DNA from: Candidatus Magasanikiibacteriota bacterium
GTDB taxonomy: Bacteria; Patescibacteriota; Patescibacteriia; Magasanikbacterales; GWA2-37-8
Assembly: GCA_903858555.1 (NCBI GenBank)
Contig: CAIOJG010000184.1
Span: forward strand, 1 to 5,962
DNA: 5,962 nucleotides
Direction of reading: 5' to 3'
The notes beneath the pieces were generated by a model. The model saw nothing but the letters and a program-made list of their open reading frames with translations, ran no database searches and was not told the DNA's origin. Positions within the stretch are counted from its first letter, which is position 1. The number at the start of each line of letters is the position of its first letter. Below, one piece after another: positions 1 to 5,575 of the stretch. Both the position numbers and the translations under genes were made by a program.

Positions 1-1
1 C

Positions 2-10
2 TGGTATAAT
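2..10 (+). promoter_or_regulatory. Candidate extended -10 promoter element
   Basis: TGGTATAAT fits the extended -10 consensus TGnTATAAT exactly. Transcription would begin near base 17 and could serve the small ORF at 50 and gyrA. The -35 position lies outside the window. The match competes with the reading that the upstream gene is coding through this point, where the same bases encode Trp-Tyr-Asn. The two readings cannot be separated from this window alone. Confidence 0.4.
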
Positions 11-256
11 GTATCTACCATAAATTGGAAAAAAACCGATGAAAACAAAATGTTAAAACAAACCACAGCCGACTGGGACGAAGCCTTCAAACAAAGACAA
101 CAAAATGATTTAGAAAAAGCAGCCACAGCCGAAAAAATCAAAGCTGCATTAGGAATGGTAATTCAACAAAATTTAAACGCGAGCAGCACAACCAACACCA
201 GCACCGCCACCACGACTTCATCAACTATAAATATTCCTACTAGTACTAAAAGATAA
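2..256 (+). CDS. Hypothetical protein with Ser/Thr-rich C-terminal tail (probably 5'-partial)
   Basis: I do not recognise this protein. The frame is open from base 2 through the left edge to a TAA at 254-256, giving at least 84 residues. The first internal ATG is at 50 and would give a 68-aa protein. I extend to the edge because no Shine-Dalgarno sequence precedes ATG 50 and the upstream codons read as similar hydrophilic, Trp/Lys-rich protein. The alternative is a complete 68-aa protein driven by the extended -10 motif at 2-10. From ATG 50, residues 1-40 are charged and probably helical (Lys/Glu/Gln/Ala-rich). The last 26 or so residues are almost all Ser, Thr, Asn and Ala, a flexible low-complexity tail ending in Lys-Arg. 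No signal peptide or membrane segment is visible. The stop lies 2 nt before the gyrA ATG, so co-transcription and translational coupling with gyrA are likely. Confidence 0.6.
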   Translation, partial: WYNVSTINWKKTDENKMLKQTTADWDEAFKQRQQNDLEKAATAEKIKAALGMVIQQNLNASSTTNTSTATTTSSTINIPTSTKR

Positions 257-258
257 AT

Positions 259-2727
259 ATGCAAAATAAACTTGAACTGCCAAAAAATGAAATTGGAAAA
301 ATTTTGAAAACTTCGCTTGTGGACGAAATGAAAAGTTCGTATTTGGAATACGCCATGAGCGTCATCGTCTCGCGTGCTTTGCCAGATGTTCGCGATGGTC
401 TCAAACCGGTGCACCGCCGTATTCTTTATGCGATGTGGGATATTGGTCTACGTCACACTAGTCGCTACCGCAAATCCGCGCACGTAGTCGGTGAAGTGAT
501 GGCCAAATACCACCCGCACGGTGACTCTTCTATCTATGAAGCCATGGTCCGCATGGCTCAGGAATTTTCTATGCGTCATCAACTCGTGGATGGTCAAGGT
601 AACTTTGGTAGTATGGATGGCGACAGCGCCGCTGCGATGCGTTATACCGAGGCACGTCTGCGCACGATTGCCGAAGAAATGCTTTTTGATATTGAAAAAA
701 ATACGGTAAACTTTAGTCCGACCTATGATGGTTCTCACAAAGAACCGATGGTCTTGCCGGCTAAACTTCCAAACTTGCTTTTAAATGGTACCATGGGTAT
801 CGCGGTTGGTATGGCGACTTCAGTGCCACCACACAACTTGCGCGAACTCTGTGAAGGTATCGACGCCTTGATTGAAAATCCAGATACTACTGTCGAAGAA
901 CTAGCCAACATTATCAAAGGCCCAGACTTCCCAACCGGTGGTATTATTTATAATAAAAAAGATATCTTGGCCGCCTACGCTACCGGTCGCGGTGGTGTAG
1001 TAATTCGCGCCAAAGCCGAAATCGAAGAAACCAAACGTAGTGGCATGTTCCAAATTGTGGTGACTGAAATTCCATACCAAGTGAACAAAGCCGAGATGAT
1101 TGAAAAAATTGCCAACTTGGTGCAAGAGAAAAAAATCGAAGGCATCCGTGATTTGCGCGATGAGTCCAACAAAGATGGTGTGCGTGTCGTGATCGAACTA
1201 AAAAAAGATGCTTACCCACAAAAAATCCTCAACCAACTTTATAAACAAACCGATTTACAAACTACTTTCCACTACAACACTTTGGCATTGGTAGATGGTA
1301 TTCAACCACGCGTGTTGAGTATTAAAAATATTTTAGAAGAATTCATCAAACACCGTCAAGTAATTATTCGTCGCCGCACAGAATTTGATTTGGAAAAAGC
1401 CAGAGACCGCGCGCACATTTTGGAAGGTTTAAAAATGGCTTTAGACAAAATTGATTTAGTCATCAAAACTATTCGCGCCAGTAAAGATAAAGAAGAAGCT
1501 AAAATAAATTTGATTGCCAAATTTAAATTTAGCGATCGCCAAGCCGTAGCTATTTTGGAAATGAAACTCCAACAGTTGGCCAACTTGGAAAGTCAAAAGA
1601 TTGAAGACGAGTTGAAAGAAAAAATGAAGATTATTAAAGAGCTTGAAAGTATTTTGGCATCGGCTAAAAAAATTCTCGGCATTGTAAAAACTGAAACTTT
1701 GGAAATTAAAGAAAAATATGGCGAAGATCGCCGCACTAAATTAGTGGCCCACGGTGTGCAAGAATTTACTACTGAAGATTTAATTCCAAATGAACCAACG
1801 GTAGTAATGATTACCACCGATGGCTACATCAAACGTTTGCCTCCAGATACTTTCCACCAGCAATCTCGTGGTGGCAAAGGTGTAATCGGTGTGACTACTA
1901 AAGAAGAAGAGAGTGTAGCTCATTTGATGGCTACAAATACTCACGACAACATTTTATTCTTCACCAACCGCGGTCGCGTGTTTCAACTAATGGCTTACGA
2001 TATCCCACAGGGTAGTCGTACTGCCAAAGGACAGGCCGTAGTAAACTTCTTGCAGTTGGCACCAAATGAAAAAATCACTGCCTTGCTTGGCACTGGCGAT
2101 CTCACCAACATTAAATATTTAGTGATGGTGACTACTCGCGGTAATATCAAAAAATCCGCGCTAGCTGATTTTGCCAATGTCCGTCGCAACGGTTTGATTG
2201 CTCTAAAATTAAAACCAGACGACAACTTGGAATGGGTAAAACCAACTACCGGTAACCTCGAACTCATGATTGCTACCAAACAAGGTCAAGCTATCCGCTT
2301 CCGCGAAAAAGATGTGCGTGAAATGGGTCGCACTGCTGGCGGTGTCCGCGGTATGCGCCTGAAAGGCACTGACGAAGTAATTGGCATGGATATCGTTGAC
2401 CCAAAAAATCCTTCACTTGAATTTTTGACGGTTGGCGAAAATGGTGTCGGTAAACGAACTGAACTAGAAGAATATAAAGTCCAAGGACGTGGCGGTAGCG
2501 GTATCAAGACTGCTGAAATCACTGCCAAGACCGGCAACCTCACTTTTGCCAAAGTCGTGGATGCTGTCCTAGAACAAGACAAAGATCTTTTGATCATGTC
2601 CGCTAAAGGCCAAGTAATCCGCTTACCATTTAAATCAATCTCCTCTTCTGGTCGCGCCACTCAAGGTGTCCGCTTGATGAGATTTAAAGAAACGGATGAC
2701 AAAGTAGTGAGTGTGACGATGTTATAA
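259..2727 (+). CDS. gyrA: DNA gyrase subunit A
   Basis: This is the cleavage/religation subunit of the type IIA topoisomerase gyrase (A2B2 with GyrB), which introduces negative supercoils using ATP. The winged-helix/tower core is near residues 20-500. It contains the GLKPVHRR segment (47-54), the quinolone-pocket motif [12 protein letters not shown] (83-94; Ser90 and Glu94 match the usual drug-sensitive residues), and the catalytic tyrosine Tyr129 in AAMRYTEAR. The C-terminal DNA-wrapping beta-pinwheel follows (about 505-822), with a GyrA box QSRGGKG at 535-541, which favours GyrA over ParC. A related QGRGGSG occurs at 742-748. The roughly 35-residue insert of E. coli GyrA and its acidic C-terminal tail are absent, so the protein is short (822 versus 875 aa) and Gram-positive-like. 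The ATG at 259 has no clear Shine-Dalgarno sequence and lies 2 nt after the previous stop, suggesting coupled translation. The first 20 or so residues are unconserved. Identity is essentially certain. Confidence 0.98.
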   Translation: MQNKLELPKNEIGKILKTSLVDEMKSSYLEYAMSVIVSRALPDVRDGLKPVHRRILYAMWDIGLRHTSRYRKSAHVVGEVMAKYHPHGDSSIYEAMVRMAQEFSMRHQLVDGQGNFGSMDGDSAAAMRYTEARLRTIAEEMLFDIEKNTVNFSPTYDGSHKEPMVLPAKLPNLLLNGTMGIAVGMATSVPPHNLRELCEGIDALIENPDTTVEELANIIKGPDFPTGGIIYNKKDILAAYATGRGGVVIRAKAEIEETKRSGMFQIVVTEIPYQVNKAEMIEKIANLVQEKKIEGIRDLRDESNKDGVRVVIELKKDAYPQKILNQLYKQTDLQTTFHYNTLALVDGIQPRVLSIKNILEEFIKHRQVIIRRRTEFDLEKARDRAHILEGLKMALDKIDLVIKTIRASKDKEEAKINLIAKFKFSDRQAVAILEMKLQQLANLESQKIEDELKEKMKIIKELESILASAKKILGIVKTETLEIKEKYGEDRRTKLVAHGVQEFTTEDLIPNEPTVVMITTDGYIKRLPPDTFHQQSRGGKGVIGVTTKEEESVAHLMATNTHDNILFFTNRGRVFQLMAYDIPQGSRTAKGQAVVNFLQLAPNEKITALLGTGDLTNIKYLVMVTTRGNIKKSALADFANVRRNGLIALKLKPDDNLEWVKPTTGNLELMIATKQGQAIRFREKDVREMGRTAGGVRGMRLKGTDEVIGMDIVDPKNPSLEFLTVGENGVGKRTELEEYKVQGRGGSGIKTAEITAKTGNLTFAKVVDAVLEQDKDLLIMSAKGQVIRLPFKSISSSGRATQGVRLMRFKETDDKVVSVTML

Positions 2728-2758
2728 AATATTATTTACACAAAAATAAAAACTATAC

Positions 2759-2789
2759 AAAAATCCCCCGACATTGTCGAGGGATTTTT
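2759..2789. terminator. Bidirectional intrinsic terminator after gyrA
   Basis: Arms 2759-2772 and 2776-2789 pair over 14 positions with a single C-A mismatch (2768 with 2780) around a 3-nt ATT loop. An A-tract on the left and a T-tract on the right give U-runs in both directions. It lies 31 nt after the gyrA stop and also faces the 96-aa gene arriving on the minus strand, so it can end both convergent transcripts. Confidence 0.93.
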
Positions 2790-2852
2790 GATGAGGCCAC
2801 GAGAAGAAAAAACGTCTCGCTACCTCACCCTTCATGGCCGAAAGGATCGAAG

Positions 2853-3143
2853 TCAGCGATGTTCGAGTTCGAGCCGCAGGTCGTCGATGACCTCCTGCAC
2901 CATCACCTGGCGCGGTTCGCCGGGCATCTTCGCCTTGATCTCCTTCAACTGGCGAATCACATTCCGCATCGCCTGACGCGGAATCGTGATTTTGCCCAGA
3001 AGACCGAGATTGTGACGCACGTTCCACTCTTGGACCGCGTGCCCAAGGCATTCGCCAGGACGGACACTTGCGATCCGAGTGAATTCGAAAAGTTCGTCGA
3101 GTAACACCAAATACGGTGGTTTTCGATTTTTTGACGTTCTCAT
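2853..3143 (-). CDS. Uncharacterised 96-aa basic helical protein
   Basis: I do not recognise a family. The ATG at 3143 is chosen because GGAGG (3150-3154, minus strand) sits 6 nt upstream and a TTGACA promoter predicts a start of transcription near 3180. The longer 123-aa reading from 3224 would begin upstream of that promoter. The N-terminus is basic (RTSKNRKPP), followed by a hydrophobic/acidic stretch YLVLLDELFEF (11-21), a middle with GECLGHAVQEWN (30-41), and a strongly charged, probably helical C-terminal half (54-96, Lys/Arg/Glu/Gln-rich). There is no signal peptide and no Cys/His cluster. The codons are markedly more G/C-ending than those of gyrA and resemble those of the transporter at 3879-5381. 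A small nucleic-acid-binding or regulatory protein is conceivable, and the palindrome in its own leader would suit autoregulation, but that is inference. The overlapping 144-aa frame (3156-2722) runs through the terminator into gyrA and is a shadow. Confidence 0.72.
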   Translation of the reverse strand: MRTSKNRKPPYLVLLDELFEFTRIASVRPGECLGHAVQEWNVRHNLGLLGKITIPRQAMRNVIRQLKEIKAKMPGEPRQVMVQEVIDDLRLELEHR

Positions 3144-3156
3144 AGCTGCCCTCCAT

Positions 3157-3172
3157 TGATGGACATCCATCA
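3157..3172. promoter_or_regulatory. Operator-like palindrome in the leader of the 96-aa gene
   Basis: TGATGGA and TCCATCA form perfect 7-bp inverted arms around a 2-bp CA centre. The site lies between the predicted transcription start (about 3180) and the Shine-Dalgarno sequence (3150-3154) of the 96-aa gene, where a bound dimeric repressor would block transcription. The 2-nt centre is too small for a normal RNA loop, so a DNA operator is more likely than a hairpin. The binding protein is unknown. Confidence 0.5.
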
Positions 3173-3186
3173 CAAGCAACCGAATT

Positions 3187-3214
3187 ACCATATCACAAGT
3201 GTGCAGTTTGTCAA
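3187..3214 (-). promoter_or_regulatory. Sigma70-type promoter for the 96-aa gene
   Basis: On the minus strand there is a perfect -35 TTGACA (3209-3214), a 16-nt spacer and a -10 TATGGT (3187-3192, 4 of 6 consensus). The predicted start near 3180 leaves a leader of about 37 nt to the ATG at 3143, which contains the palindrome and a good Shine-Dalgarno sequence. Confidence 0.6.
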
Positions 3215-3247
3215 TGGCGGGCACTAATTAAAATACTATACTACAAC

Positions 3248-3276
3248 TTGACAAATGATAATCAAAGCGGTACACT
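3248..3276 (+). promoter_or_regulatory. Divergent plus-strand promoter ahead of a short transcription unit
   Basis: A perfect -35 TTGACA (3248-3253), an optimal 17-nt spacer and a -10 TACACT (3271-3276, 4 of 6). Transcription would start near 3283. It is back to back with the minus-strand promoter of the 96-aa gene, with 33 bp between the two -35 boxes, so the two units could share regulation. Confidence 0.6.
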
Positions 3277-3293
3277 AAATTTACAAATCGCCA

Positions 3294-3308
3294 CCTCACA
3301 ATGTGAGG
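3294..3308. repeat. 15-bp palindrome CCTCACA-A-TGTGAGG
   Basis: Perfect 7-bp inverted arms flank a single central A, 18 to 32 nt downstream of the -10 box of the plus-strand promoter. It could be an operator controlling that promoter, or the first stem of the small RNA. Confidence 0.55.
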
Positions 3309-3321
3309 CAGCTCCGAGATT

Positions 3322-3351
3322 CCCACTTCAAAAGAGTGGGTTTCGTTTTTT
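3322..3351 (+). terminator. Intrinsic terminator of the plus-strand short unit
   Basis: A 6-bp stem CCCACT (3322-3327) / AGTGGG (3335-3340) with a 7-nt loop is followed by TTTCGTTTTTT (3341-3351). The U-tract exists only in the plus direction, so it serves the small-RNA unit. It abuts the stop of the convergent MazF remnant. Confidence 0.75.
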
Positions 3352-3630
3352 ATATTATCTTCTTAATTTCTTCGCGAATTTTTATTAAATCAATCGCCGG
3401 AAAAACCGCAATTCTTCTAATCAATCTTTTGCTGCTCAACGTCCTAAGCTGCGATAAAATTGCCGAATATTCTTCGCCGTTAATTCTGTATTGATAATAA
3501 TATTTATTATCCAATTTTATTTTTGTTGTTAATGGTATCGCCCAGAATAAATGCTTATTAAATTTTTTAATATATATATTTTGACTTTAATTCTAATCCA
3601 CGTAACGAATCTTTTTATAATCTCCTCCAT
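3350..3630 (-). pseudogene. PemK/MazF-family mRNA interferase toxin, decayed (internal deletion plus frameshift)
   Basis: Functional family members cut mRNA as type II toxin-antitoxin toxins. The minus-strand frame from 3586 to the TAA at 3352-3350 has no ATG but reads as a good PemK/MazF C-terminal part. FNKHLFWAIPLTTKIK (the beta-strand with the Pro-Leu-Thr-Thr segment) comes first. EEYSAILSQLRTLSSKRLIR (matching ALADQVKSI of E. coli MazF) follows, then a terminal helix IREEIKKII. A second frame starts at ATG 3630 with MEEIIKRFVTWIRIKVKIYI and runs into the same place, but stops in the wrong frame. One extra A in the A6 run (3563-3568 on the minus strand) would join them into 93 residues. 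Even then, about 40 residues are missing between the N-terminal helix and LKKFNKH, including the Gly-rich loop and the conserved Arg-Pro-Val strand with the catalytic Arg, so the toxin should be inactive. No antitoxin gene is adjacent. Family call firm for the C-terminal part; the deletion extent is from memory of relatives. Confidence 0.8.
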
Positions 3631-3632
3631 AG

Positions 3633-3638
3633 ATTATA
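3633..3638 (-). promoter_or_regulatory. -10 box at the start of the MazF remnant
   Basis: A perfect TATAAT on the minus strand ends 2 nt before ATG 3630, which would give an essentially leaderless transcript. The -35 region is A/T-rich and unconvincing. In this AT-rich stretch a chance match is possible. Confidence 0.35.
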
Positions 3639-3693
3639 TTAAATAAAAATTATTTTAAAACTTTATCATATTTTAGCGAGAATTGAAAGATTA

Positions 3694-3723
3694 AAAAATC
3701 TCCGTTTTCAAACGGAGATTTTT
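3694..3723. terminator. Bidirectional intrinsic terminator
   Basis: Arms 3694-3707 and 3710-3723 are perfectly complementary over 14 positions (core ATCTCCGTTT/AAACGGAGAT), with an A-run on the left and a T-run on the right. Allowing for a real loop, the innermost pairs open. On the minus strand it can stop read-through from the transporter gene before it reaches the MazF remnant. Confidence 0.88.
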
Positions 3724-3752
3724 ATTTTTAAAATAAATCTGAATCAAAATCG

Positions 3753-3790
3753 TCCCTGTTAAAATTTTAGAATTAAAATCCTAACAGGGA
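3753..3790. repeat. Long imperfect hairpin at an AT/GC composition boundary
   Basis: TCCCTGTTA (3753-3761) pairs perfectly with TAACAGGGA (3782-3790). Inside, ATTTTA (3764-3769) pairs with TAAAAT (3774-3779) around a GAAT loop, separated from the outer stem by an AA/CC internal loop. No strong U-tract follows. It sits where AT-rich sequence gives way to the GC-rich transporter module, so it may be an RNA 3'-end structure or a trace of an insertion boundary. Confidence 0.6.
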
Positions 3791-3805
3791 TAGGAACGAT
3801 CTTGC

Positions 3806-3862
3806 GAAAGCCCCCACCACTGCTCGTTGCGAGCGAGTGAGAGCGACACATTCGGTGGGGCC
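3806..3862 (-). terminator. GC-rich 3' structure downstream of the peptide transporter
   Basis: GGTGGGG (3854-3860) pairs with CCCCACC (3812-3818), enclosing a second hairpin GCTCG/CGAGC (3822-3826 with 3830-3834) that is extended by CACT/AGTG. On the minus strand the outer stem is followed by CTTTCG, a poor U-tract. It begins 17 nt after the transporter stop, so it is probably its terminator or 3'-protecting structure, in a style unlike the A/T-flanked hairpins elsewhere in this window. Confidence 0.5.
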
Positions 3863-3878
3863 GAGTGCGTCTTCCTTT

Positions 3879-5381
3879 TCATGCGTTTGCCTCCGCCCAC
3901 TTCTTCGCGAAATGGTTGTAGATGATCAAGCCGACCGCCGCCGCGAAGATGAAATACGCGAACGGATACCAAACTTGGCCGGGCTGATATTTGTTCCAAA
4001 GCAGCAACGTGGTGTCCGTCGCATTCTTGCCGATTGCAGTCTGCACAAACTCGAAGGACTTCTCCGGGCCGATGCCAATATTGACAAGCCACTGCGGCAA
4101 ACCGGTTGACTCGCTCACGTAGCGCAGCGCCAGTGTGGCTTTCTCGCCGAGTTGGCCATAGATCTGACCACCGTACCAGGCGCCGTAGCCCCAGCCGAAC
4201 GCAAACGGAATGTTGGAATAGCCCATGTAGAGCGCCTTTTGGTCTGCCGGAGCAATGACCGCGAGGTATTCACTCATCTTGGGACTAGCCAACATCTCGC
4301 CCAGCGAGAACAAAACGATGCCCACGACGCACACCACCCAGCCGAAGCTTTGTGGTACCATCATCAAGCCGACGGCCGAAACCGCCATGCCCAGAAAGAT
4401 CGACGTGAGGCGCCGCATGTGGTTGTTGACCAACCACGAAAGCGGAACCACCAGAAGAACGATCATGAGCGCGTTGATGTTGATGAGCCAAGACTGGTCG
4501 ACCTGGAAGCCGCGAGCGACGTCCAGAACTTTCTCGCCGGCACCATTCTTCGTGGTCTTGAGCATGAACTCCGGCAGTTGACTCGCGAGAGTCGAACTGT
4601 CGACCCAGTCGACGATGTAATTTGGCATCACATCGAAGAGCTGAGTGAAGCCGGCCCAGAAAGCCGACATGATGGCGATGAAGAAGAGCAGCTTGGGCCG
4701 GATGATGTTGCGTAGCGTAAGCTTTGCAACGTCCAGCAAATTGCCTTCCTTCTTGCCGCCGGAATCCACCTCCTTGTAGGTGCTGAGCCAGAAGAAGTTG
4801 ACCGCCACCATGACGGCACAACCGTAGAACACGGCCGCCCAGGAGTAGCCGTACAGGAAGTGTGCGATGGGAGGGCCGAAGCCACCACCGATATTCACCA
4901 CCATATAGAAAAGACCCCAACCAGCGCCAGAATTGCTGTCATTGAGCGTGCGAGAAAAGGTTGCCTGGACCGGCGGCTTGAAGACCGCGGTACCTGCCGC
5001 GAGCGTCATGCAACCAGCAAAGAACATCCAGAAGTCGCGTTGGGTCGCCATCATCACGTAGCCGATCATCTTGAGGACGATGGCAAAGCGAATCTGGTTT
5101 TTGTACCCGTAGCGATCGGCCGCGCCGCCCGTGAAGACCGGCAAGACCGACTGGACGATTGCCCACCAGAGGTAGATGAAGCCCTTGTCGGACTGCGTGA
5201 AATGCAGACCGGAGACTTCATCTGCCTGGCAGATGTAGATGGGGATGACGACGCGAACGCCGTAGTAGGCGAGCCGCTCGAACATCTCCATGATGTTGGC
5301 GACCCAGAATGGCCAGACAAGCGCAGCAATCTGCGCCCAGAGGTTAGAGAGCCCTCCACTCTTGTTCTGCGAAACTTGCAT
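3879..5381 (-). CDS. POT/PTR2-family proton-dependent oligopeptide transporter (MFS)
   Basis: An inner-membrane symporter expected to import di- and tripeptides with protons. Residues are numbered from the ATG at 5381 (500 aa). The family motif ExxERxxYYG is in helix 1 (Glu32, Glu35, Arg36, Tyr39, Tyr40). The loop GGAADRYGYKN (85-95) is the MFS motif A region. FKPPV carries the conserved helix-4 lysine (Lys135). LFYMVVNIGGGFGP (157-170) is the PTR2 signature, and SLGEMLASPKMSEYLAVIAP (359-378) carries the conserved late Glu (362). Twelve or more hydrophobic helices are apparent, and the length is normal. The ATG at 5381 is preferred because AGAAGG (5391-5396) lies 9 nt upstream. ATG 5387 is only 3 nt from that site, and ATG 5417 falls inside the predicted -10. 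Codons are strongly G/C-ending, unlike gyrA and the FemAB gene, suggesting acquisition from a GC-rich bacterium. The gene appears monocistronic. The exact substrate cannot be told from sequence. Confidence 0.93.
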   Translation of the reverse strand: MQVSQNKSGGLSNLWAQIAALVWPFWVANIMEMFERLAYYGVRVVIPIYICQADEVSGLHFTQSDKGFIYLWWAIVQSVLPVFTGGAADRYGYKNQIRFAIVLKMIGYVMMATQRDFWMFFAGCMTLAAGTAVFKPPVQATFSRTLNDSNSGAGWGLFYMVVNIGGGFGPPIAHFLYGYSWAAVFYGCAVMVAVNFFWLSTYKEVDSGGKKEGNLLDVAKLTLRNIIRPKLLFFIAIMSAFWAGFTQLFDVMPNYIVDWVDSSTLASQLPEFMLKTTKNGAGEKVLDVARGFQVDQSWLININALMIVLLVVPLSWLVNNHMRRLTSIFLGMAVSAVGLMMVPQSFGWVVCVVGIVLFSLGEMLASPKMSEYLAVIAPADQKALYMGYSNIPFAFGWGYGAWYGGQIYGQLGEKATLALRYVSESTGLPQWLVNIGIGPEKSFEFVQTAIGKNATDTTLLLWNKYQPGQVWYPFAYFIFAAAVGLIIYNHFAKKWAEANA

Positions 5382-5412
5382 AACCATTGTCCTTCTGTGC
5401 TCCACATTGAAA

Positions 5413-5440
5413 CACATAAATTGAGTTGTTGAATTGTCAA
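5413..5440 (-). promoter_or_regulatory. Candidate promoter of the peptide transporter
   Basis: On the minus strand there is a perfect -35 TTGACA (5435-5440), a 16-nt spacer and a weak -10 TATGTG (5413-5418). The start would be near 5406, leaving about 25 nt of leader that includes the AGAAGG ribosome site. The arrangement (perfect TTGACA, 16-nt spacer, TATG-type -10) matches the promoter of the other GC-rich gene at 3187-3214. Confidence 0.42.
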
Positions 5441-5448
5441 AGAAAACG

Positions 5449-5467
5449 CTCTTGGCCCCACCAAGAG
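5449..5467 (-). terminator. Terminator-like hairpin upstream of the peptide transporter
   Basis: CTCTTGG and CCAAGAG are perfect 7-bp arms around a 5-nt loop (TGGGG on the minus strand), followed on that strand by CGTTTTCTTT. This is the form of a modest intrinsic terminator. It could insulate the transporter from upstream transcription or, if a promoter lies further upstream in the TATATATA stretch (5496-5506), act as a leader attenuator. A second hairpin with the complementary loop lies at the other end of the gene (3853-3863). Confidence 0.5.
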
Positions 5468-5528
5468 TTCTAATACACCAGATTAAAAACTACCAATATA
5501 TATATAAAGTCAAGGGTTAAATAAAAAT

Positions 5529-5560
5529 AAAAAACTCCATTTTTAATAATGGAGTTTTTT
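5529..5560. terminator. Bidirectional intrinsic terminator after the FemAB-like gene
   Basis: AAAAAACTCCATT (5529-5541) and AATGGAGTTTTTT (5548-5560) are perfect 13-bp arms around a 6-nt loop, with A- and T-runs at the ends. It begins 15 nt after the minus-strand stop at 5576 and ends the FemAB-like transcript before the transporter region. Confidence 0.92.
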
Positions 5561-5575
5561 AGTATGAAATAATTT

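Larger units (their letters stand above)
3283..3351 (+). ncRNA. Putative small RNA, about 70 nt
   Basis: A consensus-like promoter ends at 3276 and an intrinsic terminator finishes near 3351, with no credible coding frame between, so the simplest reading is a short non-coding transcript. It would hold two structures: a CCTCACA/TGTGAGG palindrome (3294-3308; as RNA, 5 bp with a 5-nt loop) and the terminator stem CCCACT/AGTGGG (3322-3340). The terminator stem may be extended across an internal loop by CGA (3315-3317) with TCG (3343-3345). Its 3' end meets the stop codon of the MazF remnant on the opposite strand (3350-3352), so the two transcripts would be convergent. I recognise no known RNA family. 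A relic leader of a lost gene is an alternative. Confidence 0.45.

Noticed and set aside
163..414. 83-aa minus-strand ORF at the gyrA start
   Set aside because: Antisense to the Ser/Thr tail and the gyrA N-terminus; no domain or expression signal.
2795..2850. GGCCA/TGGCC and CGAGA/TCTCG inverted repeats after the 96-aa gene
   Set aside because: Stems of 5 bp with large loops; not stronger than expected by chance beside an obvious terminator.
2722..3156. 144-aa minus-strand ORF overlapping the 96-aa gene
   Set aside because: It runs through the strong terminator at 2759-2789 into the end of gyrA, has an Arg/Ser/Pro-rich shadow composition, and the alternative frame has better codon pattern and an ideally spaced Shine-Dalgarno sequence.
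3144..3224. N-terminal extension of the 96-aa protein to 123 aa
   Set aside because: It would begin upstream of the predicted transcription start and has no ribosome site, while the start at 3143 has one.
3303..3494. 63-aa plus-strand ORF with hydrophobic composition
   Set aside because: It starts inside a palindrome, runs across an intrinsic terminator and is antisense to the MazF remnant. The hydrophobic look arises from reading complementary A-rich codons.
4152..5432. Long plus-strand ORFs (187 and 190 aa) opposite the transporter
   Set aside because: They are antisense shadows typical of GC-rich genes, with His/Arg/Asp-rich composition and no recognisable domain.
5492..5514. TTGACT (5509-5514) as the -35 of a distal transporter promoter
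   Set aside because: No acceptable -10 is found 15-18 nt downstream; the TATATATA stretch lies too close. Kept only as a possibility within the attenuator idea.
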